DNA of 64,000 nt. Source: SIG78 sp036677805. GTDB taxonomy: Bacteria > Verrucomicrobiota > Lentisphaeria > Victivallales > Victivallaceae. The notes below the pieces were generated by a model. The model worked only from the letters and a program-made list of their open reading frames with translations, was not told where the DNA came from and ran no database searches. Shown one piece after another: positions 13,916 through 21,449 of this stretch (position 1 is its first letter; each line of letters starts with the position of its first letter). The stretch spans positions 1 to 64,000 of the forward strand of contig JAVBVS010000022.1 of NCBI GenBank assembly GCA_036677805.1. Direction: 5' to 3'. A program made the translations under genes and the position numbers.

Positions 13916-13965
13916 CGACCTCCACGATGTCAACGTGGCGCTCTAACCAACTGAGCTATACGCCC
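13889..13965 (-). tRNA. tRNA-Val (anticodon GAC)
   Basis: The minus strand folds into a complete 77-base cloverleaf: acceptor GGGCGTA/TACGCCC, D arm GCTC/GAGC, anticodon stem CCACG/CGTGG with loop TTGACAT, T arm GTAGA/TCTAC with TTCGAGT, discriminator A and an encoded CCA. Anticodon GAC and A73 identify valine. It is the integration target for both elements. Confidence 0.97.
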
Positions 13966-13984
13966 TGAATTCAGGACACCGCTT

Positions 13985-14012
13985 AATATAGGCCGGTTTC
14001 GGCAAAAAGCAA
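13985..14012 (-). promoter_or_regulatory. Promoter of tRNA-Val
   Basis: On the minus strand TTGCTT (14012-14007) and TATATT (13990-13985) with a 16-base spacer lie about 20 bases before the tRNA 5' end. Confidence 0.6.
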
Positions 14013-14186
14013 GCTCAAATCCCCATAAATTTCCATATTTCTTCAGCGTGAGATTGGAAAAAGTAAGGTTCATCGATGATATTTCACAGAACGGAGTTTA
14101 AGACATGAAATTTGCAGAGATGAGATAGGAAAAGACCGACCTGGCCCCTATTGTTTGTCGATCAAAACGAACGATAGGAGGAAGCA

Positions 14187-14435
14187 ATGCCGGTCAATCT
14201 TTACTATACGCAGAGGATTCGCGGATTTCAACAGCAATCCGTAAAATATACCGCAACGAGCGTGAAATTTTCTTTGAAACGGACGAAGTTTCAGTGTCAT
14301 CGATGCGGTTTTGCGAATGTCACGCTGGAATCGCTCGGCTGTCGTTGTGTTCATGGCGAACCGATGGGATGCTGTCATGAGGTGATTTTCGCATTTATGA
14401 CTTATCGGCTTTATTGCCCCCGGTGTATGGATTGA
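14187..14435 (+). pseudogene. Truncated ISL3-type transposase, N-terminal zinc finger only
   Basis: The 82-residue frame ends in FQCHRCGFANVTLESLGCRC, HGEPMGC and YRLYCPRC. Four cysteines in CxxC pairs around a GEPMG turn match the N-terminal zinc-finger part of ISL3-family transposases, which normally exceed 400 residues. The catalytic domain is missing. AGGAGGAAGC precedes the ATG, so the fragment could still be translated. It is a scar of an old insertion beside the tRNA. Confidence 0.6.
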
Positions 14436-14552
14436 GCTTATGAGCGAGATGAGACTCGGGCATTGGCGATTTCCCTGGAGTATAATCCGAATTGCGCCGC
14501 CCAGGCAGAATCGCAGGGAACCCTGAGAATATGATCGGAAAATTTACAAATG

Positions 14553-14682
14553 ACGCAATGAAGTCGAGCGCTTTTTCTTGAGCATAAAAAGATTTCGCAG
14601 GGTTTTTACGCGCTATGGCAAGTTGGATATCATATTCGCCGGTTTTATTTTATTTGCGATAATTATTGACTCGTTAGTGTGA
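14553..14682 (+). pseudogene. C-terminal remnant of an IS5-type transposase
   Basis: The frame reads NEVERFFLSIKRFRRVFTRY, then GKLDIIFAGFILFAIIIDSL, before a TGA at 14680-14682. ERFF..IK.FRR..TRYDKL is the well-known C-terminal signature of IS5-group DDE transposases. Only about 40 residues remain and there is no start codon. Nothing else coding was seen between this and 14836. Confidence 0.65.
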
Positions 14683-14784
14683 ACACCATCTAATAAGTTA
14701 ACCGCACAGTGGCAGGATTGAGCAGGGGAACTGCCAGATTCCGGTTATTTTTCGTTCCTGAGGCAAAGTTATTCCGGAAGCCGG

Positions 14785-14812
14785 TTGAAAAATCCGAAGT
14801 TTGTGCTATCTT
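14785..14812 (+). promoter_or_regulatory. Promoter of birA-oad operon
   Basis: TTGAAA (14785-14790), 16 bases, TATCTT (14807-14812). A transcript would begin near 14819, which supports the ATG at 14836 as the start of birA. Confidence 0.6.
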
Positions 14813-14835
14813 ATTCAAACTCCGAGGACTTGATC

Positions 14836-15624
14836 ATGACTTTCGACTCCGGCGTCGACATCGCACTGTACCACCTGGAAACGGTGGATTCCACCAATGC
14901 TTATGCCAAAGCGAACATCGCCCGGCTTCCGGACGGGACTCTGGTCACCGCTGGGTGCCAGACCGCGGGCAGAGGCCGCATGGGGCGCTGCTGGATATCT
15001 CCGGCAGGCCGGAATTTCTACGGATCACTGGTCATGAAACGGCTGGAGCGGCCTTTGGCGGGAACTATGGTGATCTCTCTGGGCGCGCTTCTGACACTGC
15101 GAAAACTGGCACCTTCGCTTCCGGTCTGGCTGAAATGGCCCAATGATCTTTATGTCGGCGAAGCCAAGTTGGCCGGAGTGCTTTCCGAAACGGTCGCCAT
15201 GGCCGACGGCCGCCGCGCGGTGATTGCGGGGATCGGGGTCAACTTGAATCTCACCGCGGCAGAACTGTCCGCCATCGACCGCCCCGCCACATCGGTGCTG
15301 GTGGCAGCCGGCACAGAAATAAATCCGGATTTTTTCGCTTCGATGCTGGCGGAAAGTGTAAAATCGTACTATAGTATGGGAATATATTCCGAGGCTGAGC
15401 TTTTCTCCGAATGGCGCGCAGCCAATCGCCTCGTCGGACTGGAGATTGAGCTTGAGGTCGGCGGCGGTGTCATTCGCGGCGTCGCCGCGGGGATTGCCGA
15501 TGACGGCGCGTTGCTGATTCGAGACGCCTCCGGCAAGGAAAAACCGTATTACTGCGGCGACGCGACAATCCGTCGCACCTCGCTTCAGAATTTGGCGAAA
15601 ATTTTGCAAAACGATAATCATTAG
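14836..15624 (+). CDS. birA: Biotin-protein ligase
   Basis: The 262-residue enzyme joins biotin to a lysine of carrier domains by way of biotinyl-AMP. Family motifs are present: ETVDSTNAYAK, the biotin/ATP loop QTAGRGRMGRCWISPAGRNF, VWLKWPNDLYV with KLAGVLSE, and GIGVNLN. A small SH3-like C-terminal domain follows (about residues 215-250). There is no N-terminal DNA-binding domain, so it is a monofunctional class I ligase. GAGGA precedes the chosen ATG. Its target is almost certainly the biotin domain of OadA, encoded two genes downstream. Confidence 0.92.
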   Translation: MTFDSGVDIALYHLETVDSTNAYAKANIARLPDGTLVTAGCQTAGRGRMGRCWISPAGRNFYGSLVMKRLERPLAGTMVISLGALLTLRKLAPSLPVWLKWPNDLYVGEAKLAGVLSETVAMADGRRAVIAGIGVNLNLTAAELSAIDRPATSVLVAAGTEINPDFFASMLAESVKSYYSMGIYSEAELFSEWRAANRLVGLEIELEVGGGVIRGVAAGIADDGALLIRDASGKEKPYYCGDATIRRTSLQNLAKILQNDNH

Positions 15625-15714
15625 AATATCAACCAGACGGTGTTCTGCGGAAAATGTCGTGCCGTTCGCGCGACGCCGCCGAGTACCGGCTCCCAGCGTA
15701 AGGATTTTGACCCT

Positions 15715-15951
15715 ATGGAGATGCAGCTTCTGCTCGATGGCGTCAAGCTCATGGTGCTCGGGACCGTAACGGTCTTTGTGTTTCTGATCTTGATGGTGTG
15801 GATGATGAACCTCATGTCGCGTGTGCTGGCCCCGCTGGCCGGCTTCCTCGAACCGCCCCCGGCGGTCAAGAGCGCGCCCAAAGCATCCAATGAAGATGCC
15901 AAGCTGGCGGCGGCTGCAGTGGCCGCGGTCGATTTCTATCGCAACAAGTAA
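15715..15951 (+). CDS. oadG: Oxaloacetate decarboxylase gamma-like subunit
   Basis: The 78-residue protein has one N-terminal transmembrane helix (LMVLGTVTVFVFLILMVWMM) followed by a charged, alanine- and proline-rich cytoplasmic tail, the usual form of OadG/MmdD. This subunit assembles the Na+-pumping decarboxylase at the membrane. AAGGA lies upstream of the ATG at 15715. The order G, A, B is that of other Na+-translocating decarboxylase operons. Confidence 0.85.
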   Translation: MEMQLLLDGVKLMVLGTVTVFVFLILMVWMMNLMSRVLAPLAGFLEPPPAVKSAPKASNEDAKLAAAAVAAVDFYRNK

Positions 15952-16000
15952 TTGATTCCCCATATTTAAAAATTCATAACATACATCAAGGACCTTTGCA

Positions 16001-17818
16001 ATGAAAAAAGTGCGTTTCATGGACTGCTCCTTCCGGGACGGCTTCCAGTCCTGCGTCGGTGCGCGCGTCAAAACTGAAGATTTTCTGCCCGCGTTGGCGG
16101 CGGCCAGGGAGGCCGGGATCGACAACTTCGAAATCGGCGGCGGCGCCCGGTTCCAGAGTCTTTACTTCTATTGTCAGGAAGATGCCTTCGATATGATGGA
16201 CAAGTGCCGTGAAGTGGTCGGTCCGGAGGTTAATCTGCAGACGCTGAGCCGCGGCGCCAACGTCGTCGGTCTGATCAGCCAGTCCACCGACATGATCGAT
16301 CTGCACGCCAAACTGTTTAAAAAGCACGGCATCTCCACCATCCGCAACTTCGATGCGCTCAATGATGTGCGTAACCTCGCGGTTTCCGGCCGCTGCATCG
16401 CCAAATACGGCTGCAAGCATCAGGTCACGGTGACCATGATGAGTTTGCCTCCCGGCCTTACCGAAAGCTATGCCCACACGCCGAAATTCTATATCGATTC
16501 TCTGAAAAACATCCTCGATGACGGCGTTCCGTTTGACAGTGTGGCGTTCAAGGATGCGTCCGGAACTGCCACCGCGGCCGTCGTTTACGAAACCGTCAAG
16601 CAGGCCCGCGCGCTGCTCGGCGACAAAGTCGATATTCAGTTCCATACCCATGATACCGCCGGCGGCGCGGTGGCTTGCAACATGGCTGCGATCGAAGCCG
16701 GCGCCAACATCATCGACCTGGCGATGAGCCCGATGTCCGGCGGCACCTGCGAAGCCGATATCCTCGTGATGTGGCATCGTCTGCGCGGCACCGATTATGA
16801 TATGGGCATCGACCCGGACAAGATTCTGAAGGCCGAACAGGTCTTTGAAGATTGCATGAGCAAGTATTTCATTCCGCCGGAATCGATGGAAGTCAGTCCG
16901 AAAATCATCTTCTCGCCGATGCCCGGCGGTGCGCTGACGGCCAACACGCAGATGATGCGCGACAACAACTGTCTCGACAAGTACGATGACGCGATTTGCG
17001 CGATGCGTGAAGTGGTGGCCAAGGGCGGTTACGGCACTTCGGTCACTCCGGTCTCCCAGTTCTACTTCCAGCAGGCCTTCAGCAATGTGATGCAGGGTCC
17101 GTGGAAGAAAATCACCGACGGTTACGGCAAAATGGTGCTCGGCTATTTCGGCAAGACGCCGGCGGCTCCGGATCCCGAAATCGTGAAGCTGGCCGCCGAA
17201 CAGCTCAAGCTCGAGCCCACCACGGAAGACGTTCATGCGATCAACGACCGCAACCCGAAGCTCGGTGTGGCGGCGATGACCAAGCGTCTGGAAGCCGCCG
17301 GGTTGCCGGTGACCGAGGAGAACCTCTTCATCGTCGGCACCTGCGATGAAAAAGGATTGGAATTTCTCAAAGGCAACAAGCCGATGGGCATCCGCTACAA
17401 GGAAGCCGACAAGCCGAAGAACGCGGTCAAGGGCGGCGATTTCACCGCCACCGTCGACGGCAAAGCCGTTGCGGTCAAGGTCGATCCTTCCGGCGACAGC
17501 TATACTGCCGTAATCGGCGGCAAGAGCTTCAAGGTCAGCGTGGCCGAAGGCGCGGCCGCTGCGGCCCCCGCGGCCGGCGCGAGCGCCGGAGCCGGTGCGG
17601 CGCACGATATCAAGACTCCGCTTCCCGGGACCGTGGTCAAACTCGTGGCCAATGTCGGCGATACGGTTGCCGCGGGCGACGTGATTCTGATCATGGAAGC
17701 CATGAAAATGGAGCAGGAAATCAAAACTGATCGCGCCGGTGTGGTTACGGCGATTCATGCCGAAACCGGCAAAGTGCTGGCGGCCGAAGATACGGTCGCG
17801 ACGCTTGAGGTGAAGTAA
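16001..17818 (+). CDS. oadA: Oxaloacetate decarboxylase alpha subunit
   Basis: The 605-residue protein has a carboxyltransferase TIM barrel (about 1-270; FMDCSFRDGFQS, DKVDIQFHTHDTAGGA metal and substrate residues), a conserved PYC/OADA carboxylase domain (about 290-470) and a C-terminal biotinyl domain joined by an A/G-rich hinge, with biotin-accepting K569 in EAMKMEQE. It moves CO2 from oxaloacetate (or possibly a related acid) to biotin. The first motif reads MDCSFRDG rather than the usual TLRD-type sequence, so the substrate should not be taken as certain. It overlaps oadB by one base. Confidence 0.88.
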   Translation: MKKVRFMDCSFRDGFQSCVGARVKTEDFLPALAAAREAGIDNFEIGGGARFQSLYFYCQEDAFDMMDKCREVVGPEVNLQTLSRGANVVGLISQSTDMIDLHAKLFKKHGISTIRNFDALNDVRNLAVSGRCIAKYGCKHQVTVTMMSLPPGLTESYAHTPKFYIDSLKNILDDGVPFDSVAFKDASGTATAAVVYETVKQARALLGDKVDIQFHTHDTAGGAVACNMAAIEAGANIIDLAMSPMSGGTCEADILVMWHRLRGTDYDMGIDPDKILKAEQVFEDCMSKYFIPPESMEVSPKIIFSPMPGGALTANTQMMRDNNCLDKYDDAICAMREVVAKGGYGTSVTPVSQFYFQQAFSNVMQGPWKKITDGYGKMVLGYFGKTPAAPDPEIVKLAAEQLKLEPTTEDVHAINDRNPKLGVAAMTKRLEAAGLPVTEENLFIVGTCDEKGLEFLKGNKPMGIRYKEADKPKNAVKGGDFTATVDGKAVAVKVDPSGDSYTAVIGGKSFKVSVAEGAAAAAPAAGASAGAGAAHDIKTPLPGTVVKLVANVGDTVAAGDVILIMEAMKMEQEIKTDRAGVVTAIHAETGKVLAAEDTVATLEVK

Positions 17819-19452
17819 TGGGACGAAAACCGATAAAATTCTTGTTGTTGGCCCTGTTTGGTCTGGGGACGATCATGGTGACCGCCGCCGATACTGCGGG
17901 GGCGATTGCAGTGATAACGTCGGCAACGTCACCGGAGCAAATGTCGTTGACTCAGGGCGATGAGCTCTTTGCCGCCGAAGAACAGGCGGACGGCGCGATC
18001 CGGCTGAAGTACACCGGCGCCAGGCCGGCCAGAATCTACAGCTGGTCGATCGTCCGCGGCGTTTCGGGCAAGCCCGGAACCGAACTGATGATTTTGAGCG
18101 TCCCGGGACGGTCCAAGGCCAAGGTCAAGCAGATGCTGGGCGGCAAGTTCGAGAAACTGGATCGTGATTTTCAGGTGGCCGAACAGATCATGCCCAACGA
18201 ATACATCGGAACCTTCATTCCGTTGCTTCTGGCGCACGACTCGGTGTCGGCCGGCGCCGGCAAGGGACAGTTGGGCGATTGGGGACCGATGTTCCGCGGG
18301 TTGTGGGAAAGCACCGGGATCTATGACCTGATCCGCCAGAACCACGGTGACTGGGTGCTCGGATCGGGCAAAATGCTGATGATTCTGGTGGCACTGGTTC
18401 TGCTCTATCTGGCGATCGTGAAACAATTCGAGCCGCTGCTGCTGCTGCCGATCGGTTTCGGGGCGTTGCTGAGCAACATTCCGCTGGCCGGGATTTCCGG
18501 TCCGGGCGGGCTGCTCGGGATGGTTTATGAGGTCGGGATCAACACCGGCGTTTTCCCGTTGCTGATTTTCATGGGCGTCGGCGCGATGACCGATTTCGGT
18601 CCGCTGATCGCCAATCCGAAAACCGCATTGCTGGGCGCGGCGGCGCAGTTCGGCATCTTCTTCGCGCTGTTGGGCGCGCTGGGGTTGACCTGTCTCGACA
18701 TGGGGATCAATTTCGACCTCAAGGATGCCGCCAGCATCGGGATTATCGGCGGCGCCGACGGCCCGACCTCGATCTTCCTGACCAGCAAACTTTCGCCGTC
18801 GCTGCTGGGCGCGGTGGCGGTGGCGGCTTACAGCTATATGGCGCTGGTGCCGATCATTCAACCGCCGATCATGAAACTGCTGACGACGCAGAAAGAACGC
18901 AAAATCCGGATGCGCCAGTTGCGGGCGGTATCCAAGATCGAGAAGATCTGCTTCCCGCTGTTGATTACGCTGATGTGCGCGCTGCTGCTGCCCGATGCCG
19001 CGCCGCTGATCGGAATGCTGATGTTCGGCAATCTTATGCGCGAATGCGGCGTGGTCGAACGACTCAATCAGACCGCGCAGAATGCCCTGATCAATATTGT
19101 GACCATTTTTCTCGGCCTGGCGGTCGGTTCCAAGTTGTCCGCCGATCAATTCCTCCAGTCGCAGACGCTGGGGATTCTGGTGCTGGGCGCGATAGCGTTT
19201 GCCGTCGGCACCGGTGGCGGCGTGATCTTTGGCAAACTCATGAATCTCTTCTGCAAGGATAAGATCAATCCGCTGATCGGCGCGGCCGGAGTTTCCGCGG
19301 TGCCGATGGCGGCGCGCGTGGTCAACAAGGTCGGGTTGGAAAGCGACCAGAGCAACTTTCTGCTGATGCACGCGATGGGACCGAACGTCTCCGGCGTGAT
19401 CGGCTCGGCGGTTGCCGCTGGAGTGTTGCTCAAAGCGTTGAGCGGCCTCTGA
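17818..19452 (+). CDS. oadB: Na+-pumping decarboxylase beta subunit with N-terminal extension
   Basis: This integral membrane protein decarboxylates carboxybiotin and exports Na+. The C-terminal 430 residues hold the usual helices and the key motif GIIGGADGPTSIF, whose aspartate is D314. The protein has 544 residues against about 430 in well-known OadB; the extra 110 or so are at the N-terminus: a signal-like helix (residues 5-24) and a soluble, probably extracytoplasmic region, with another helix near 180-200. The extension is in frame with no internal start favoured. Confidence 0.88.
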   Translation: MGRKPIKFLLLALFGLGTIMVTAADTAGAIAVITSATSPEQMSLTQGDELFAAEEQADGAIRLKYTGARPARIYSWSIVRGVSGKPGTELMILSVPGRSKAKVKQMLGGKFEKLDRDFQVAEQIMPNEYIGTFIPLLLAHDSVSAGAGKGQLGDWGPMFRGLWESTGIYDLIRQNHGDWVLGSGKMLMILVALVLLYLAIVKQFEPLLLLPIGFGALLSNIPLAGISGPGGLLGMVYEVGINTGVFPLLIFMGVGAMTDFGPLIANPKTALLGAAAQFGIFFALLGALGLTCLDMGINFDLKDAASIGIIGGADGPTSIFLTSKLSPSLLGAVAVAAYSYMALVPIIQPPIMKLLTTQKERKIRMRQLRAVSKIEKICFPLLITLMCALLLPDAAPLIGMLMFGNLMRECGVVERLNQTAQNALINIVTIFLGLAVGSKLSADQFLQSQTLGILVLGAIAFAVGTGGGVIFGKLMNLFCKDKINPLIGAAGVSAVPMAARVVNKVGLESDQSNFLLMHAMGPNVSGVIGSAVAAGVLLKALSGL

Positions 19453-19476
19453 TCGATCCTGACCGCCGGTTTGATG

Positions 19477-19510
19477 AAAAGCCTCCCGCCGGATGGCGGG
19501 GGGCTTTTTT
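19477..19510 (+). terminator. Terminator of the birA-oad operon
   Basis: AAAAGCCTCCCGCC and GGCGGGGGGCTTTT form a long stem with a four-base loop (GGAT) and end in six T. It is a classical rho-independent terminator. Confidence 0.9.
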
Positions 19511-19574
19511 GTATTCTTCCGGCGGTCGTCGTCATCTCATCCGTTAATCCGGCGCTGAATCCCATCGCCGCAAA

Positions 19575-19646
19575 TTGACAAAATTTGACAATAGTTTGAA
19601 AGTAAAATAAACTGATCTTGACAAAATAACGAAAGTATCATATACT
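19575..19646 (+). promoter_or_regulatory. Promoter with TTGACAA repeats before the LacI-type gene
   Basis: TTGACA (19618-19623), 17 bases, TATACT (19641-19646) is a near-consensus promoter. TTGACAA is repeated at about 19575, 19585 and 19618; the first two are 10 bases apart, one helical turn, so they could be half-sites for the regulator itself. Confidence 0.65.
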
Positions 19647-19664
19647 GTACAACGGAGGGACGCG

Positions 19665-20693
19665 ATGGACTTATTCAATGTTTCGGAAGCCCGGATCAGC
19701 CTGGATGAGATTGCCCGGATCAATGACGTTTCATTGTCGACGGTCTATCGGGTCATCCGCAATGCGGGGAAAATCCGCACTCCGCGTCATGATCGGTTGC
19801 GCCTGATGCTGGCCAATGCGGGATACTTATCCCGCCCGGACCGGGTGGCGGGAGCCATTCTGCTGGTAACCGACGTGCAATTGAGCGCCCATGGCCTGGT
19901 GCTGCTCAATTTCCTGCGGGAAATGTGCGAACAGAGCGGCATTGAAACCATTCTCGCCTGGCCTGCGACTTATGCCGCCGAATTGAAGCGGCGTTCCATT
20001 GCCGGTATCATTGCCTTGACTGCGATCGACTGTCCCGCTGCGTTCCCTTGCGTATTTCTGAATCGCCGCGACCGTTTCCACCGGCATTCGATGGTGGTGC
20101 AGAATCTGGAAGAATCGGCATTGCTGCTGCTGGATACATTGCGGGAAATCGGGCATACCCGGATCGGGTTCTTCGAGGAAACGGGGCAATCGCTTCAGTT
20201 CCGCTATTTGCAGGGCGGCCTTCTGGAACTGGGACCATTGTGCGAGATTGCAGGACTGGAATGGCACCCGGAATGGTATTTCCGGCATGAAATCAGCGAT
20301 CTCACTCATTTCGAAGTCTGCCGCGCGGCGGCGGATTATTTTGCGACGCTGAAGGATCGGCCCGAGGTGCTGGTCATGCGCAGCGATCTCTCCGCGGTGA
20401 CCATCGCCCAGGAATGGCGGCGAAGCGGAATTGAGGTGCCGCGCGATATTCAGCTGGCGGCCTGCGACGATTCGCTGCAATGGCCCCTGACGGTGGACCG
20501 GCAGCAGGATGCGGTTTACAGCACGATTACCTCTTTTCGCCCGGTGCCGATGTATTGCGCTTCGATGCCATTGCGGGAAATGGCCGCCACGGCGCTGGAG
20601 CTGCTTCAGGCCCGGTTGAAGAATCCCCGTTTTGTTTCCCGTCAAGTGGTGTTCCAACCTGAAGTCAAATTATATGAACCGCAAACAAAATGA
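19665..20693 (+). CDS. LacI-family transcriptional regulator
   Basis: The 342-residue protein has an N-terminal helix-turn-helix (ISLDEIARINDVSLSTVYRV, residues 11-30) followed by a periplasmic-binding-type sensor domain (GAILLVTDVQLSAHGLVLLN; LREIGHTRIGFFEE; QLAACDDS). The hinge is shorter and less canonical than in LacI. GGAGGGACGCG precedes the ATG. It heads the carbohydrate region and probably senses a sugar, controlling itself and the downstream genes. The ligand is unknown. Confidence 0.82.
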   Translation: MDLFNVSEARISLDEIARINDVSLSTVYRVIRNAGKIRTPRHDRLRLMLANAGYLSRPDRVAGAILLVTDVQLSAHGLVLLNFLREMCEQSGIETILAWPATYAAELKRRSIAGIIALTAIDCPAAFPCVFLNRRDRFHRHSMVVQNLEESALLLLDTLREIGHTRIGFFEETGQSLQFRYLQGGLLELGPLCEIAGLEWHPEWYFRHEISDLTHFEVCRAAADYFATLKDRPEVLVMRSDLSAVTIAQEWRRSGIEVPRDIQLAACDDSLQWPLTVDRQQDAVYSTITSFRPVPMYCASMPLREMAATALELLQARLKNPRFVSRQVVFQPEVKLYEPQTK

Positions 20694-20713
20694 ACCAAGA
20701 GGAGAGAGCAATC

Positions 20714-21436
20714 ATGAAATCCGGTCGGACTGTTTTTACTCTTATTGAGCTTCTGGTGGTTATTGCGATCATCGCGATTCTGGCGGCGATTCTGCTGCCG
20801 GCATTGTCGGCGGCGCGCACCCGGGCCCGCGCCAGCAATTGCATTGTGAACCTGAAGCAGACCGGCCTGTCGGTCGCCCTGTACGCTGCGGACAATGGCG
20901 GCACCATTCCGTATTACGCTTACAAAGACAATGCGTTGCCGGGGTCTAATCTGGTGACCTGGGTCGGTTTGCTGATGGCCTACACCGATATCCCCGGCAA
21001 AACATTTACCTGTCCGGAATCCATGGATGGCGAGTCGAAGCCGGAAAATCTTGATGCCGAACAGGTGCGCGCACGAATGAACCTTACCGCCCTGGCGTAT
21101 CCGAGTTACGCCATGAACCGTTACATCTGGGACAGCCGCTTCGCCACGCCGGGCAAACTGGATCAGACCAATGTGATCAGTGCGATCTTCATGGCCGACG
21201 GCTATCTCTGGAATCTTAAAAAACGCGGTTATTATTATCTGGCGGAATTTTTTCCGACTTCCGGCAGCTGGGCAGCGTTGGATGGCCGGCATGGCGGCGG
21301 CGTGAATCAGCTGTTCCTCGACGGACATGCCGAGGGCAGGGACGGCGGCGCCGGAAGCGACAACAATCTCTATACCAGCACACTGAACCCCTACGTCAAG
21401 GGATTCAAGGACGCGGTCTGGGTATTCAACAAATAA
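20714..21436 (+). CDS. Type II secretion/type IV pilin-like pseudopilin
   Basis: From the ATG at 20714 (AGAGGAGAGAGCAATC upstream) the protein has 240 residues. It starts with a prepilin signal, FTLIELLVVIAIIAILAAIL, cleaved before F with E5 present, then LLPALSAARTRARASNCIVN and an H-rich end with MADGYLW, DGRHGGGVNQLFLDGHAE. This is the prepilin-type family greatly expanded in Lentisphaerota and Planctomycetes. An in-frame ATG at 20690 overlaps the regulator stop. Its pairing with sugar genes suggests export or surface assembly linked to polysaccharide use. Confidence 0.88.
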   Translation: MKSGRTVFTLIELLVVIAIIAILAAILLPALSAARTRARASNCIVNLKQTGLSVALYAADNGGTIPYYAYKDNALPGSNLVTWVGLLMAYTDIPGKTFTCPESMDGESKPENLDAEQVRARMNLTALAYPSYAMNRYIWDSRFATPGKLDQTNVISAIFMADGYLWNLKKRGYYYLAEFFPTSGSWAALDGRHGGGVNQLFLDGHAEGRDGGAGSDNNLYTSTLNPYVKGFKDAVWVFNK

Positions 21437-21449
21437 TTTAACGGAGTCT

